DNA of 64,000 bases, taken from Lysinibacillus xylanilyticus. Lineage in GTDB: Bacteria; Bacillota; Bacilli; Bacillales_A; Planococcaceae. Below the pieces are notes generated by a model. The model ran no database searches and was not told the DNA's origin. It saw nothing but the letters and a program-made list of their open reading frames with translations. A program made the position numbers and the translations under genes. The stretch is from contig NZ_MDDN01000002.1 of the NCBI RefSeq assembly GCF_001708185.1, positions 310,001 to 374,000 of the forward strand, written 5' to 3'. Positions 1-9,578 of this stretch are shown here, piece by piece (the stretch's first letter is position 1; each line of letters starts with the position of its first letter).

Positions 1-553
<553 letters not shown>

Positions 554-569
554 TCGTTACACCTCACAA

Positions 570-878
570 TTAAGCGTTGATAGCTTCAACAACTAATTTT
601 GTGTAAGGTTGACGGTGACCTTGTTTACGACGGTAGTTCTTTTTAGCTTTCAATTTGAAAACAACGATTTTTTTCGCACGGCCTTCTTTAACAACTTTAG
701 CTGTTACAGTAGCGCCTTCTACGAATGGAGCTCCAACTTTAACGTTTTCGCCACCAACGAATAAAACTTTATCGAAAGTTACAACCTCGTCAGCTTCTAC
801 ACCTAATTTTTCAACATAGATTTCTTGACCAGCTTCTACTTTGATTTGTTTACCACCAGTTTCAATAATTGCGTACAT
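570..878 (-). CDS. rplU: 50S ribosomal protein L21
   Basis: Ribosomal protein L21, 102 residues, starting [18 protein letters not shown] and ending near [13 protein letters not shown], typical of the family. The ATG at 878 is chosen over upstream in-frame codons because GAGGAGGTG lies just ahead of it. First gene of the rplU-prp-rpmA operon, preceded by an L21-type leader RNA. Confidence 0.97.
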   Translation of the reverse strand: MYAIIETGGKQIKVEAGQEIYVEKLGVEADEVVTFDKVLFVGGENVKVGAPFVEGATVTAKVVKEGRAKKIVVFKLKAKKNYRRKQGHRQPYTKLVVEAINA

Positions 879-885
879 TTTACTG

Positions 886-985
886 CACCTCCTCATAGAC
901 TCAGACTCGCCTGTTTATAAAGGTGATCATACGATACTTAAACCTTTCCAGTGCGGTTGTAGTAGCACAGGTGCTACAAACAATA
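886..985 (-). ncRNA. L21 leader, ribosomal-protein autoregulatory element
   Basis: On the minus strand, the 100 bases before rplU contain a GTAGCACCTGTGCTAC hairpin, then CCGCACTGGAAAGGTTTAAG, GGTGATCAT-complement pairing with AGGTGATC and an AGGCGAGTCTGAGTC segment running into the Shine-Dalgarno. This resembles, from memory, the conserved Bacillales L21 leader through which the ribosomal protein represses its operon. No covariance search was possible, so the call rests on sequence likeness and position. Confidence 0.65.
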
Positions 986-1013
986 ACATTAAGATATTAC
1001 CACACGATTTATT

Positions 1014-1625
1014 TTAAGTCAATCTATTCATTACATATTTCTCAAATGCTAAACGATATTTTCGATAATTCCATTCTTTTAACGCTTGAAGCCATATAAA
1101 TAAACATAGAATTGCTAAAAAAATAGATTGAGGGAGGTAATATAAAGTTATCATGAGTAGTATAGTCGCAATTGCAAGAGAAAGCCAGTAGTAATATTCA
1201 AATACCCGAACACTTGGAAAGACTAAAAATAAAGACGCTAAAAGTATTCTGCCACCGTCCAATGGAATAATCGGTAATACATTGATTGCTAATAGCACAA
1301 GTTGTGCATTGATGAGCTTTGCAGCAAGTAGTTCAGGCATAAAAAAAGCAAGGCCAATCCCTAATATTGTAGCGATTGGTCCCCCTAAGGCAATCCAAAG
1401 GAGTGACGTAGCTGGCACAACCGCTGGATTTTCAAATTCTATTTCCCCTCCATAAGGTGTTATAACGCATGATTTTACCTTAACACCACAAATCATTGCA
1501 GCTAACACATGACCTGCTTCATGCCATAGTAACGAAGATAAAATAATAGCATAATAAGCAATTTGACCACTAAAAATCATTATAAATACGAAAGGGATAC
1601 ATAGAAGATGCAGTTTAATTTTCAT
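1014..1625 (-). CDS. spoIVFB: Stage IV sporulation intramembrane metalloprotease SpoIVFB (S2P family)
   Basis: Multi-pass site-2-protease that cleaves pro-sigma-K in the mother cell. Visible hallmarks are the zinc motif HEAGH (residues 35-39) within a membrane helix and the third ligand in NVLPIIPLDGGR (Asp123), about the spacing seen in B. subtilis SpoIVFB. Five or six hydrophobic segments fill the 203 residues. The ATG at 1625 (MKIKLHLL) is preferred over an upstream codon because it gives the typical N-terminus. The gene overlaps spoIVFA by 11 bases, its regulatory partner in the checkpoint complex. Confidence 0.93.
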   Translation of the reverse strand: MKIKLHLLCIPFVFIMIFSGQIAYYAIILSSLLWHEAGHVLAAMICGVKVKSCVITPYGGEIEFENPAVVPATSLLWIALGGPIATILGIGLAFFMPELLAAKLINAQLVLLAINVLPIIPLDGGRILLASLFLVFPSVRVFEYYYWLSLAIATILLMITLYYLPQSIFLAILCLFIWLQALKEWNYRKYRLAFEKYVMNRLT

Positions 1626-2169
1626 TGGACGCCGCTGTTTCAAGCCACTGTACAACCTGCTCTAAACTATAAGATGTCTTATCTTTTTCAATCGAGATAT
1701 AGAGTTGTCCGGCCTCTTTCATGCCGATTAAATCATTTGCCTGTACTGTTGTATACGGCAGTTGCGCTAAACTATCAAGCATCCCATAGGAAACTGTGGT
1801 GCCATCATCATAGCTAATCGTCATTGTTTTACCAGTATATTTTGTATGACCAGTGAAAACAACAAGACCATTCTGCCCAGCATACACTGGAAGACCAGCA
1901 TCATACTGCAATAAAAAGCCTTCCTTAAAAACTTGCGCATCGGCAAATGTTAATAGTTCAGTTTGCCCAACATCACTTGATACTAAAATGGTTTCCTCCT
2001 CTTTATTTAGCCAGCTTTGTCCGAGCTCGCTTAAATAAGTTAAATCTGCTGATGTTGTAACAAGTTTTCGCACAGGTGTTTCCAATATACCTTGATCCTC
2101 TAAACGAATTACAAGCATAATTGCAGCCACAAGTAATATTGTGACTAACCATCTCCATTTCTTAAACAA
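1615..2169 (-). CDS. spoIVFA: Stage IV sporulation protein SpoIVFA (LytM/M23-like fold)
   Basis: Membrane-anchored regulator that holds SpoIVFB inactive until the forespore signal arrives. The 184-residue product has a short basic N-terminus, one transmembrane helix (about residues 6-22), and a degenerate peptidase-M23-like C-terminal domain (about 95-175, ENGLVVFTGHTKYTGKTM...YGMLDSL) lacking an obvious zinc triad. It is shorter than the roughly 260-residue B. subtilis protein, mainly in the linker. It starts with TTG at 2169 behind GGGTGAGGG. Identity is supported by its overlap with spoIVFB. Confidence 0.85.
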   Translation of the reverse strand: MFKKWRWLVTILLVAAIMLVIRLEDQGILETPVRKLVTTSADLTYLSELGQSWLNKEEETILVSSDVGQTELLTFADAQVFKEGFLLQYDAGLPVYAGQNGLVVFTGHTKYTGKTMTISYDDGTTVSYGMLDSLAQLPYTTVQANDLIGMKEAGQLYISIEKDKTSYSLEQVVQWLETAASNEN

Positions 2170-2221
2170 GCCCTCACCCTTTTTTCACACTATATGAGGC
2201 CGCATGTCCATTCATGCACAA

Positions 2222-2258
2222 GAAAAAAACCTTCTCGTACTAATGCACGAAAAGGTTT
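2222..2258 (-). terminator. Rho-independent terminator of the minCD transcript
   Basis: On the minus strand an imperfect stem AAACCTTTTCG / CGAGAAGGTTT with a short loop is followed by a run of T. It lies four bases beyond the minD stop and separates the mre-min operon from spoIVFA. Confidence 0.85.
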
Positions 2259-2262
2259 AAGA

Positions 2263-3060
2263 TTATCTTGAAAATAACGCTTTAAGTTTTGAGAATACAC
2301 CTCTATGTTCATCTTCAATTGACATAAGTGGCACAGATTCCCCAAGTATTCGACGGGCAATATTACGATAGCCTAGAGAGGCTTTGTTAGTTGGATCCAT
2401 CACTACAGGTTCACCTTTATTGGAAGACGAAATAACCCCTTCACTATCTACAATTATCCCTAATAAATCGATAGACAAATGTGTTGTAATTTCATTCACA
2501 TCCAAAGTATCGCCGCTTCTCATCATATGTTGGCGAATGCGGTTAATAATTAGTTTAGGAGCCGTGATTTCTTCCTGTTCAAGCAAGCCAATAATTCGAT
2601 CTGCATCACGTACAGCAGAGATTTCTGGTGTTGTTACGACAATTGCATGATCTGCACCAGCAACAGCATTACGATAGCCTTGTTCAATGCCTGCTGGACA
2701 GTCTATTAAGACATAATCATAGTCTCGTTTTAATTCCTCTACTAAGCTCTTCATTTGCTCAGGATTAACAGCATTTTTATCTGTCGTTTGAGCAGCAGGT
2801 AATAAAAATAGTTTCTCATCTACACGTTTATCTTTTATTAACGCTTGATGAATCTTACAGCGCCCTTCAATAACATCTACTAAATCATAAATAATACGAT
2901 TTTCAAGGCCTAAAATTACGTCTAAATTACGTAGACCAATATCCGTATCTACTAGACATATTTTTTTACCCTGTAGAGCCAATGCAGTCCCAAGGTTAGC
3001 CGCGGTCGTTGTTTTTCCGACACCGCCTTTACCTGAAGTTATGACGATTGCTTCTCCCAC
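2263..3060 (-). CDS. minD: Septum-site determining ATPase MinD
   Basis: ParA/MinD-type ATPase that binds the membrane and recruits MinC to block FtsZ assembly away from midcell. The deviant Walker A motif GKGGVGKT lies at residues 10-17, with VDTDIGLRN and VLIDCPAG (Walker B) following. A C-terminal amphipathic helix (VFSKLKALFSR) is the expected membrane-targeting sequence. GTG at 3060 is chosen because AGGGAGGA precedes it and it gives the canonical GEAIVITSGKGG start; 265 residues. One base separates it from the minC stop. Confidence 0.96.
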   Translation of the reverse strand: MGEAIVITSGKGGVGKTTTAANLGTALALQGKKICLVDTDIGLRNLDVILGLENRIIYDLVDVIEGRCKIHQALIKDKRVDEKLFLLPAAQTTDKNAVNPEQMKSLVEELKRDYDYVLIDCPAGIEQGYRNAVAGADHAIVVTTPEISAVRDADRIIGLLEQEEITAPKLIINRIRQHMMRSGDTLDVNEITTHLSIDLLGIIVDSEGVISSSNKGEPVVMDPTNKASLGYRNIARRILGESVPLMSIEDEHRGVFSKLKALFSR

Positions 3061-3061
3061 A

Positions 3062-3730
3062 CTAGCTTCCTCCCTTAGACACATTTAACAATGGTCGAAT
3101 ATTTTTTAACGCGTGAATTTGATCATACGTAATGCGCCCATCATAGCCGATAAATGCACAAGTCATCTCTTCCTGATTTTTTGCTTTTACATGTTCGTCT
3201 GACATTACCTGAACCTGATCAGCAATCATGATATGTGTAGCTTCAAGGCGAGATGCTGCAATAATCGCTTCTTTATTACCATGAACCCCAGCATGTGCAA
3301 TCCCTTTGAGTTTACCTAGGACATACACATTGCCACCAGCTTCTACACGTCCATTCGGATTGACATTCCCGACGATAATAATATCGCCTGGCGAACGCAG
3401 AATTTGACCAGATCTGACCACACCTAAATATGTATCTTGTTGACTTTCAATCCTTTTCTGGTCGCTCTCATGGACAGTCAGTACTTCACTTTGCACCTTT
3501 GAGACGATTAATTGCTCTGTTTCTTGAACAATTTTAATAAGCTCTTTGATTTGTTCATCAGAACAGTATCGATAACCTAAATATAATTGTACATCTACTT
3601 TGCTATCGATACCGCTTTCTGAAACTTTCTTTTTAAGCTCTTCTACTAAATCGACATACGCGCATTGATCGTCTAAATGAAGAACAAATCCACCCTTTGT
3701 TCCCTTCATATTAACCAACTGTTTTTTCAT
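3062..3730 (-). CDS. minC: Septum-site determining protein MinC
   Basis: Inhibitor of FtsZ polymerisation, partner of MinD. The 222-residue protein has the N-terminal FtsZ-interacting domain (about 1-105) and the C-terminal beta-helix dimerisation/MinD-binding domain, recognisable by RSGQILRSPGDIIIVGNVNP and GGNVYVLGKLKGIAHAG. Starts with ATG behind GGGTGAGG. Gene order mreBCD-minCD matches B. subtilis. Confidence 0.95.
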   Translation of the reverse strand: MKKQLVNMKGTKGGFVLHLDDQCAYVDLVEELKKKVSESGIDSKVDVQLYLGYRYCSDEQIKELIKIVQETEQLIVSKVQSEVLTVHESDQKRIESQQDTYLGVVRSGQILRSPGDIIIVGNVNPNGRVEAGGNVYVLGKLKGIAHAGVHGNKEAIIAASRLEATHIMIADQVQVMSDEHVKAKNQEEMTCAFIGYDGRITYDQIHALKNIRPLLNVSKGGS

Positions 3731-3757
3731 GAATGCCTCACCCCACGTTGCTCTTTG

Positions 3758-4282
3758 TTAAGAAACTTCACGTGCTCTCTGTAAGACACGCGCATTAATT
3801 AGATATTTGAAGGCCCAACCAAGAATCATTAAAAATAGTGCATTAGCAATGATCGTTGGTAATAGTCGTGAACGTAAGAAATCCGATAATGGGATCGATG
3901 TAAAGTCGATAAGATAGAAGAATTGATAGAGTATAAATTCTAAAATCGCTACTAAAACAACTGAAATCGTCGTTGTCACAACTAAGTGCTGATGAATAAT
4001 TTTCACAATAGACCCTGCTAAAAAACAAATAAGCGGAAACAGTACTGAATATAATCCAATAATATCAATGTAAAAGACATCATACAAGACACCAAAAAAA
4101 AGTCCATACATTACCGCTCTCTGACGGCTGTAATAGATGGAAATAAATATTAAATATAAGATTAAAAATCTCGGCACTAAATAATAGATTTGTCCTTTGA
4201 TTTCAATGGGTGAAAGCATAGCAAACTCTGGTTCTAGTAAAAATAGTAAAACCGCCACAGAGGGGATGAGAAATCGAACCAT
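3758..4282 (-). CDS. mreD: Rod shape-determining protein MreD
   Basis: Integral membrane component of the elongasome linking MreB filaments to lateral wall synthesis. The 174-residue product is strongly hydrophobic, with five or six predicted membrane helices and no catalytic motifs, as usual for MreD. Its start overlaps the mreC stop by one base (TAATG), indicating translational coupling. Identified mainly by position between mreC and minC, plus topology and length. Confidence 0.9.
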   Translation of the reverse strand: MVRFLIPSVAVLLFLLEPEFAMLSPIEIKGQIYYLVPRFLILYLIFISIYYSRQRAVMYGLFFGVLYDVFYIDIIGLYSVLFPLICFLAGSIVKIIHQHLVVTTTISVVLVAILEFILYQFFYLIDFTSIPLSDFLRSRLLPTIIANALFLMILGWAFKYLINARVLQRAREVS

Positions 4283-5196
4283 TATTTTTCCTCCTCTTTA
4301 CTCGCCTCTGGTGGATGTGTTAAATCCTCGTTCGTTGCACTACCATCAGATCCATCTACCACAGTAGTGGAGCGTTTAGCAATAACAACATAGTCTAAAA
4401 TTGAAAAATCTGCAGATGGTTTTACATAGGCCATTTTTGTTAAGCCAAAATCATCTGTACTTACTTCAGTAATTTCTCCGATTGGCACATTCTTTGGGAA
4501 AATACCCCCAAGTCCTGATGAAACTACTTGCTGACCTTTTTTAACTGGTAAACTTGAATCGATTCGCTTCATAATGAGTTCATTACGTTCTTTATCAAAG
4601 CCCTCAATTAAACCGTATGCTTCAGTCTCTCCTAAAACCATCGCAGAAACACGATAGTTTGGATTACTTGTATATAAAAGCTCTACCTCAGAAGTGAAAG
4701 GTGTCACTACTGTAACTTTACCGACTAACCCTTTCGCTGTCATAACTGCCATATTTTTTTCTACACCGTGTGAAGAACCTTTATCTAAAATAATTTTTTC
4801 TTCCCACTGGTCAGGATTTCTAGCAATAACTGTGGCATGAATCGGATTAAATTCTTTTAAGCTCTCTGATTTGTCGAGAAGCTCACGAAGCTTTTTATTA
4901 TCTGATTTTAATTCCGTAGCCTCAGCTTGTACAGCTGCAAATTCTTCTAAGCGTGCTTTTAAACGTTTATTTTCTTCGTACGTGTTTAAGAGGGAATCAA
5001 TATTATTAAAAACACCTGCAATATAATTCGCCGGCTTCGCAACAATAGATTGTGCGACGCCGACAGTATCTTTAATAATTTGCTCTGGTAAAGTTGCATT
5101 CGTCCGATCACGTAATGAGAAGCTAATCAATGCCACAAGAAAAACCATGCCTACAAGCAGCAAAATTAATTTCTTATTGAAAAAAAAATGTGGCAT
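4282..5196 (-). CDS. mreC: Rod shape-determining protein MreC
   Basis: Bitopic elongasome protein that organises wall synthases outside the membrane. 304 residues: an N-terminal transmembrane helix (about 8-26), a coiled coil (about 65-110, rich in Glu/Lys/Leu), then the extracellular beta-barrel domain with DKGSSHGVEKNMAVMTAKGLVGKV and SSGLGGIFPKNVPIGEI, both typical of MreC. The last 30 residues are acidic and probably disordered. ATG behind GGAGG, 13 bases from mreB. Confidence 0.95.
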   Translation of the reverse strand: MPHFFFNKKLILLLVGMVFLVALISFSLRDRTNATLPEQIIKDTVGVAQSIVAKPANYIAGVFNNIDSLLNTYEENKRLKARLEEFAAVQAEATELKSDNKKLRELLDKSESLKEFNPIHATVIARNPDQWEEKIILDKGSSHGVEKNMAVMTAKGLVGKVTVVTPFTSEVELLYTSNPNYRVSAMVLGETEAYGLIEGFDKERNELIMKRIDSSLPVKKGQQVVSSGLGGIFPKNVPIGEITEVSTDDFGLTKMAYVKPSADFSILDYVVIAKRSTTVVDGSDGSATNEDLTHPPEASKEEEK

Positions 5197-5209
5197 TGCC
5201 TAAACCTCC

Positions 5210-6229
5210 TTACCCTTTAACTTGTTGTGAACGGATTAAATCAATATGTTCTAGAGCCTTACCTGTACCAATAGCAACACAGTCCAGTGGATCTTCTGCG
5301 ATAAATACTGGCATATTCGTTTCTTGGCTAATAACTTTGTCTAAATTTGTTAATAGCGCACCACCACCTGTTAAAACAATTCCGCGTTCCATTACGTCTG
5401 CAGATAATTCAGGAGGTGTTTGTTCAAGTGTTTTGCGAACGCCATCAATAATTGATGATACCGCTTCACGTAAAGATTCAGAGATTTCTTGTGAAGAAAT
5501 TTCGATTGTTTTAGGTAAACCTGTTAAAAGATCGCGTCCTCTAATGTCCATTCTACTTTCTGGACCCTCAGCCAACGCTGTACCAATTTCCATTTTCACT
5601 GCTTCTGCAGTACGTTCACCAATTGTTAAATTATATGTTTTACGAATATACGAAATGATGGATTGGTCCATTGCATCCCCGCCAACACGCACGGATTCAC
5701 TTGTTACAATACCACCTAATGATATAACAGCTACCTCTGTTGTACCACCACCGATATCAACGACCATTGACCCTGTTGGATCCCAAACTGGTAAGTTAGA
5801 ACCGATTGCTGCTGCAAATGGCTCTTCAATTGTAAATGCTTCTTTAGCTCCTGCTTGGCGAGCAGCATCAATAACCGCACGTTGTTCAACCGATGTAATA
5901 CCATAAGGCACACAAATCATAACATTCGGCTTTTTCCAATTTCCACCAGAATTTTTACAAGCTTCTTTTAAATAGTATCCTATCATTGCTGTAGTAATAT
6001 CAAAGTCAGCAATAACGCCATCTTTCATAGGACGGATTGCTACGATTGAACCAGGTGTACGACCAATCATATTTTTGGCATCATTACCAACTGCAACGAT
6101 ATCTCCAGTTTTTGTATTTTTCGCTACGACTGAAGGTTCGCGTAAAACGATTCCCTTCCCTTTAATAAACACTAATGTATTCGCTGTGCCGAGGTCAATC
6201 CCGACATCTTTACTTCCTAATCCAAACAA
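5210..6229 (-). CDS. mreB: Rod shape-determining actin homologue MreB
   Basis: Actin-like ATPase forming membrane-bound filaments that direct lateral wall growth. The 339-residue protein begins [20 protein letters not shown], with phosphate-1 motif (DLGTANT), phosphate-2 motif ([15 protein letters not shown]) and adenosine motif ([11 protein letters not shown]). The start is TTG at 6229, eight bases after AAGGGAG. First gene of the mreBCD-minCD operon; about 770 bases of non-coding DNA lie upstream. Confidence 0.97.
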   Translation of the reverse strand: MFGLGSKDVGIDLGTANTLVFIKGKGIVLREPSVVAKNTKTGDIVAVGNDAKNMIGRTPGSIVAIRPMKDGVIADFDITTAMIGYYLKEACKNSGGNWKKPNVMICVPYGITSVEQRAVIDAARQAGAKEAFTIEEPFAAAIGSNLPVWDPTGSMVVDIGGGTTEVAVISLGGIVTSESVRVGGDAMDQSIISYIRKTYNLTIGERTAEAVKMEIGTALAEGPESRMDIRGRDLLTGLPKTIEISSQEISESLREAVSSIIDGVRKTLEQTPPELSADVMERGIVLTGGGALLTNLDKVISQETNMPVFIAEDPLDCVAIGTGKALEHIDLIRSQQVKG

Positions 6230-6308
6230 TTTGTGTACTCCCTTTCTATTTAAGCCATACTTTCGTTGACATCATCTACACCCCTGCGCGTAATTACACA
6301 CAGAGCGC

Positions 6309-6409
6309 TTTATCTTCATTCAATCGATGTTCAACACCTACTGAAAAAACTACACACTCAATCATCTCACACCTGTTGAAGTGAGAGGCTTCTTCTGAAT
6401 AAAGATAAA
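6309..6409. repeat. 101-bp element with 14-bp inverted ends (TTTATCTTCATTCA family)
   Basis: Left end TTTATCTTCATTCA and right end TGAATAAAGATAAA are inverted copies with one mismatch. Inside are a TCTCAC/GTGAGA hairpin and the motif AACACCTACTGAA, shared in inverse orientation with the elements at 35044 and 39889. Confidence 0.55.
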
Positions 6410-6865
6410 ATCATACCGTTCATTATAACGGATAAACGCAAGAATTTATAGTGCTACATGCTCTTCTCGCGGAAAAGATACTATTTTAATTCCCTCCTAA
6501 ACTAAAAATAGTACGTATAGATTAGCATATAATTTTTATTCTTGTAAGACAACGTGTAATAGGCTACCAATTTTTGTGAATATTATAGACATTTCTACGA
6601 GTACAATAACGTTTTATTTAAAAAAAGGTTCGCTTTCATTTTAGTTTTTCGCAAAAAAATACAAAAATATTTATTTTTAAAGTAACGAAGAGATTTGAAG
6701 CAACATCAAATGTTAAGATGCGAACAACGCGAGGGATTTCTAAAGCATTCCATATTCTCTCTTTTTGATGTTCTACCCGTTTCTTTTGAATGTTCCTGCG
6801 AATCCCCCTACATAGAACCAGCTATTTTTATTTTATATAGACTAAGTCATAAAAAAGAGGGACAA

Positions 6866-6908
6866 AAAGAAAAATGTTAGACCGATTGCATTGGTCTAAC
6901 ATTTTTTT
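6866..6908. terminator. Bidirectional hairpin terminator downstream of radC
   Basis: Perfect 12-bp stem AAATGTTAGACC / GGTCTAACATTT with a 9-base loop, flanked by A-rich and T-rich runs so that it can terminate in either direction. It lies about 90 bases beyond the radC stop. Confidence 0.8.
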
Positions 6909-6998
6909 GATTTAGGAAGGAACACTCTACTCATTAAAGCAAAAAAGTTATTACCTATTTTCGCTATTTTTCAAAATAATCGAGTTCTGTCCCAGCCT

Positions 6999-7697
6999 CT
7001 AAAAATATCCTTTTTCTTTCAAACTAATAAATTGATGATCGCCGATGATAAGGTGATCAATCAAATCAATGCCCATAATATATCCAGCCTCTAAGATTCG
7101 TTTCGTCACTTCAATATCCTCTTCACTGGGGGTCGGCACGCCGCTGGGGTGATTATGCGCACAAATTATCGAAGCCGCAGATCTCTTTACAGCCTCGCGA
7201 AATATCTCTCTAGGATGAACGATTGAAGCATTTAGACTGCCTATAAAAATCGTCTGCCTATGAATAATTTGATTTTTTATATTTAAAAAAAGAACTACAA
7301 AATGTTCTTGATTCAGTGAGGTCATATCAGGCATTAAATAGGCGGCGGCATCTTGCGGTGAACGTATCGTATATTTTTCATCGCTTTGTTTCTGAGCAAG
7401 ACGTCTACCAAGTTCAATGGCTGCTAATATTTGAATGGCTTTAACCTCACCAATCCCTTTAATCGCAACCATTTCTTCTATAGTTGCATGTTTTAAATAA
7501 TGTAAACGCTCAAAAACACTTAGTATGCGATTTGCAAGTACAAGTACAGACTCTTCTTTAGTGCCTGTCCTTAGTAAAATGGCCAGTAGCTCCTGATTCG
7601 ATAAACTCATTGCCCCTTGTCGCAGTAGTCTTTCACGAGGTCGATCCTGTATATTAACGTCTCGTATCATCATTCTTGGTAAAACATCATTTGGCAA
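6999..7697 (-). CDS. radC: RadC family protein (JAB1/MPN metal-binding fold)
   Basis: RadC family protein; despite its name the family has no established repair activity and is thought to be a metal-dependent JAMM-type hydrolase. The protein has an N-terminal helix-hairpin-helix part (IKGIGEVKAIQILAAIELGRR) and a C-terminal MPN domain with the metal motif SIICAHNHPSGVPTPSEED. TTG at 7697 is chosen because GAAGGAGTGA lies ahead of it; an upstream TTG at 7718 would place that site inside the gene and overlap maf. Position next to maf and mreB matches B. subtilis. Confidence 0.9.
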   Translation of the reverse strand: MPNDVLPRMMIRDVNIQDRPRERLLRQGAMSLSNQELLAILLRTGTKEESVLVLANRILSVFERLHYLKHATIEEMVAIKGIGEVKAIQILAAIELGRRLAQKQSDEKYTIRSPQDAAAYLMPDMTSLNQEHFVVLFLNIKNQIIHRQTIFIGSLNASIVHPREIFREAVKRSAASIICAHNHPSGVPTPSEEDIEVTKRILEAGYIMGIDLIDHLIIGDHQFISLKEKGYF

Positions 7698-7704
7698 AAA
7701 AGAC

Positions 7705-8298
7705 TCACTCCTTCGCAAATTGGATAATATCGAGACCTACCAAATGCGTAAACAACGCTGCAAGTGGTAAGCCGACAACATTGTTATAATCTCCTTCAAT
7801 TCGCTTAACTAAAAGTGTACCAGCAGTTTGAATGCCATAACCACCTGCTTTATCAAATGGGTCTCCCGAATCTACATATGCTTCGATCAGCTCCTGCGAT
7901 AAATGATGAAAGACAACATTTGTCTCCTCGATAAATGTTGTTTCATTACCGTTAGGCTCAATAATGGCAACAGCTGTCATGACCGCATGATGCTTGCCTG
8001 ATAAACGTAATAAGTGAGAAATTGCCTCCTCACGATCTGTTGGTTTATGAAGTAGGTTATTATCATAAACAACAATAGTGTCTGCTCCAATAATCGTTGC
8101 ATTTGGCGCTTTTTTTGCCACATCCCTTGTTTTTAATAGAGCTACACCTTTTACATAATCTTGCATTGTAGTTGCCTGGACACTTGTCTCTTCTACTTCA
8201 CTGGTGATTATGTCAAATGGAAGTGATAGCATTGCAAGCAATTCCTTTCGTCTAGGTGAAGCAGAAGCGAGCACTAGCTTGTGATTTGTATTAAACAT
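7705..8298 (-). CDS. maf: Maf family nucleotide pyrophosphatase
   Basis: House-cleaning nucleoside triphosphate pyrophosphatase (dTTP/UTP type), linked to septum inhibition in B. subtilis. The 197-residue protein shows the Maf signature near the N-terminus (LASASPRRKELLAML) and GADTIVVYDN followed by KPTDREEAISHL, the substrate-binding and metal-binding segments. ATG at 8298 behind GGAGGAAT. It lies between spoIIB-like and radC as in B. subtilis. Confidence 0.93.
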   Translation of the reverse strand: MFNTNHKLVLASASPRRKELLAMLSLPFDIITSEVEETSVQATTMQDYVKGVALLKTRDVAKKAPNATIIGADTIVVYDNNLLHKPTDREEAISHLLRLSGKHHAVMTAVAIIEPNGNETTFIEETNVVFHHLSQELIEAYVDSGDPFDKAGGYGIQTAGTLLVKRIEGDYNNVVGLPLAALFTHLVGLDIIQFAKE

Positions 8299-8397
8299 TA
8301 TCTGACCATTCCTCCTTATTAGTTATCATAACGGAGAATTTAGGTTTTGAAAATTTTCAAAAAATCAAGATAATGCTTATTTTGCCATCTTTCATGC

Positions 8398-9045
8398 TTA
8401 AAACTTCACTTGAAGACAAGTATTTTTCGATTTGTAATGGGCAAAAACATGTAAACGAATGATGCTAATATCGTTTGAAATTGAAGAGGCTGCCGCACCA
8501 ATAGATTGCCAATCAGCAGGGAGTGTAGAATCCTTCGAATTATCCTTAAAATTTAATTTTGTTGCCTTTTTGTCAGCTAGCACAGATGGTAGCTCTGCAA
8601 TCGTAGCCTCCTTACAGCTGTCACTACTTACACTAAATGCTTTTTTAAATGTGGGAGGATCTTTTAAAAAGACAAGCTGACTTTCATCGGTTACCATACT
8701 TGTCCAAACGTAAAATTTCCCATCAACCTCGACAATGGCACTCTCTTTTAATGAAGGATGTTCAGCTACAAACGAGCTTGCACTTTCATAATTTGAATAA
8801 ACCCCTGCTTGACTTGCAAAAAACATAGTTCCATCCATCGCTTCACCTGCTGTCGGAATTGTTTCTGCGTCTGTATTTTTATTATTACTATTACTGGCTA
8901 TATCACCGCCATTATTTTCCAAAGAAAATTGAGTGCTCGCTTGAAGAACACCTAAAAAAATAGCTACACCAAAAAGTCCCACTACTCCTCCAATAAACAT
9001 CGCACGAAATATTTGTTTTTTCATGACCTGACTGACAATTTTCAT
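8398..9045 (-). CDS. SpoIIB-like sporulation protein with SPOR domain
   Basis: Probable counterpart of SpoIIB, which helps septal peptidoglycan thinning during engulfment. 215 residues: a cytoplasmic start, one transmembrane helix (about residues 15-35), a Ser/Asn-rich linker, and a SPOR-like peptidoglycan-binding region (TMFFASQAGVYSNYESASSFV followed by KFYVWTSM). The location between maf and folC matches spoIIB in B. subtilis. ATG at 9045 is preferred because GGAAGAGGTGATG precedes it. The assignment rests on position and architecture, not on high sequence identity. Confidence 0.65.
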   Translation of the reverse strand: MKIVSQVMKKQIFRAMFIGGVVGLFGVAIFLGVLQASTQFSLENNGGDIASNSNNKNTDAETIPTAGEAMDGTMFFASQAGVYSNYESASSFVAEHPSLKESAIVEVDGKFYVWTSMVTDESQLVFLKDPPTFKKAFSVSSDSCKEATIAELPSVLADKKATKLNFKDNSKDSTLPADWQSIGAAASSISNDISIIRLHVFAHYKSKNTCLQVKF

Positions 9046-9578
9046 TCGTCCATCACCTCTTCCTTCACGTATCAAAGCCTATCTATAAAAAGACAAGACT
9101 GTTTATGACTACAATTTGATATAAGTATATGTATAAAAGTATGTGTAAATGCTAATTTACTTCATTTTGATTTAGTAGTGGTTTTTGAGGTTTATCATAA
9201 AAATTAAATATTTTGTATCCAAATTTTTTACCATTGAATTCCCTTTTTGCGAAACATAAACTAGATAAAACCGTTTATAGCCTCTCTAATCTAATGAAAA
9301 ACGGGCAAGTCACAAAACAACCATTAGCTTTCACCAAGAAAAACTCTCCAATCAAAATGTAATAGAGGAAATAGAAACATATTAGGGAAAAGTGCTTGAA
9401 GAAATCCGAGAGAGGATATCAGAATTTTAATAGTAATAGGAGAATTATAATGAACCCTATTTGTCCCAATGACCTTGGAATAACTAATCTGCAAAAAAGC
9501 CCTACCGTTCACACAATAAAAAAGAAAATCAGGGCCTCTCTTTATAATGAGAACCTGATTTTCACTAGAAATTACATA
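9046..9578. other. Intergenic region between folC copy 2 and the spoIIB-like gene
   Basis: AT-rich DNA with no credible gene. It should contain the promoter of the spoIIB-like gene; B. subtilis has comC (prepilin peptidase) at the equivalent place, and no trace of it is seen here. The folC terminator lies at its left end. Confidence 0.55.
9514..9564 (-). terminator. Rho-independent terminator of the folC pair
   Basis: Perfect 10-bp stem GAAAATCAGG / CCTGATTTTC; on the minus strand it is followed by TTTTTTATT. It begins about 15 bases past the second folC stop. Confidence 0.9.

Larger units (their letters stand above)
6230..6998. other. Long intergenic region between radC and mreB
   Basis: No convincing gene. 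It carries a palindrome-flanked repeat (6309-6409), AT-rich DNA that should hold the mreB promoter (no confident -35/-10 pair chosen), a strong hairpin (6866-6908) and, next to radC, a stretch bounded by GGGACA-type motifs. Confidence 0.6.

Noticed and set aside
5190..5906. Long open frame antisense to mreB (238 codons)
   Set aside because: Ser/Pro-rich shadow of the conserved mreB codons, no ribosome site and no recognisable domain.
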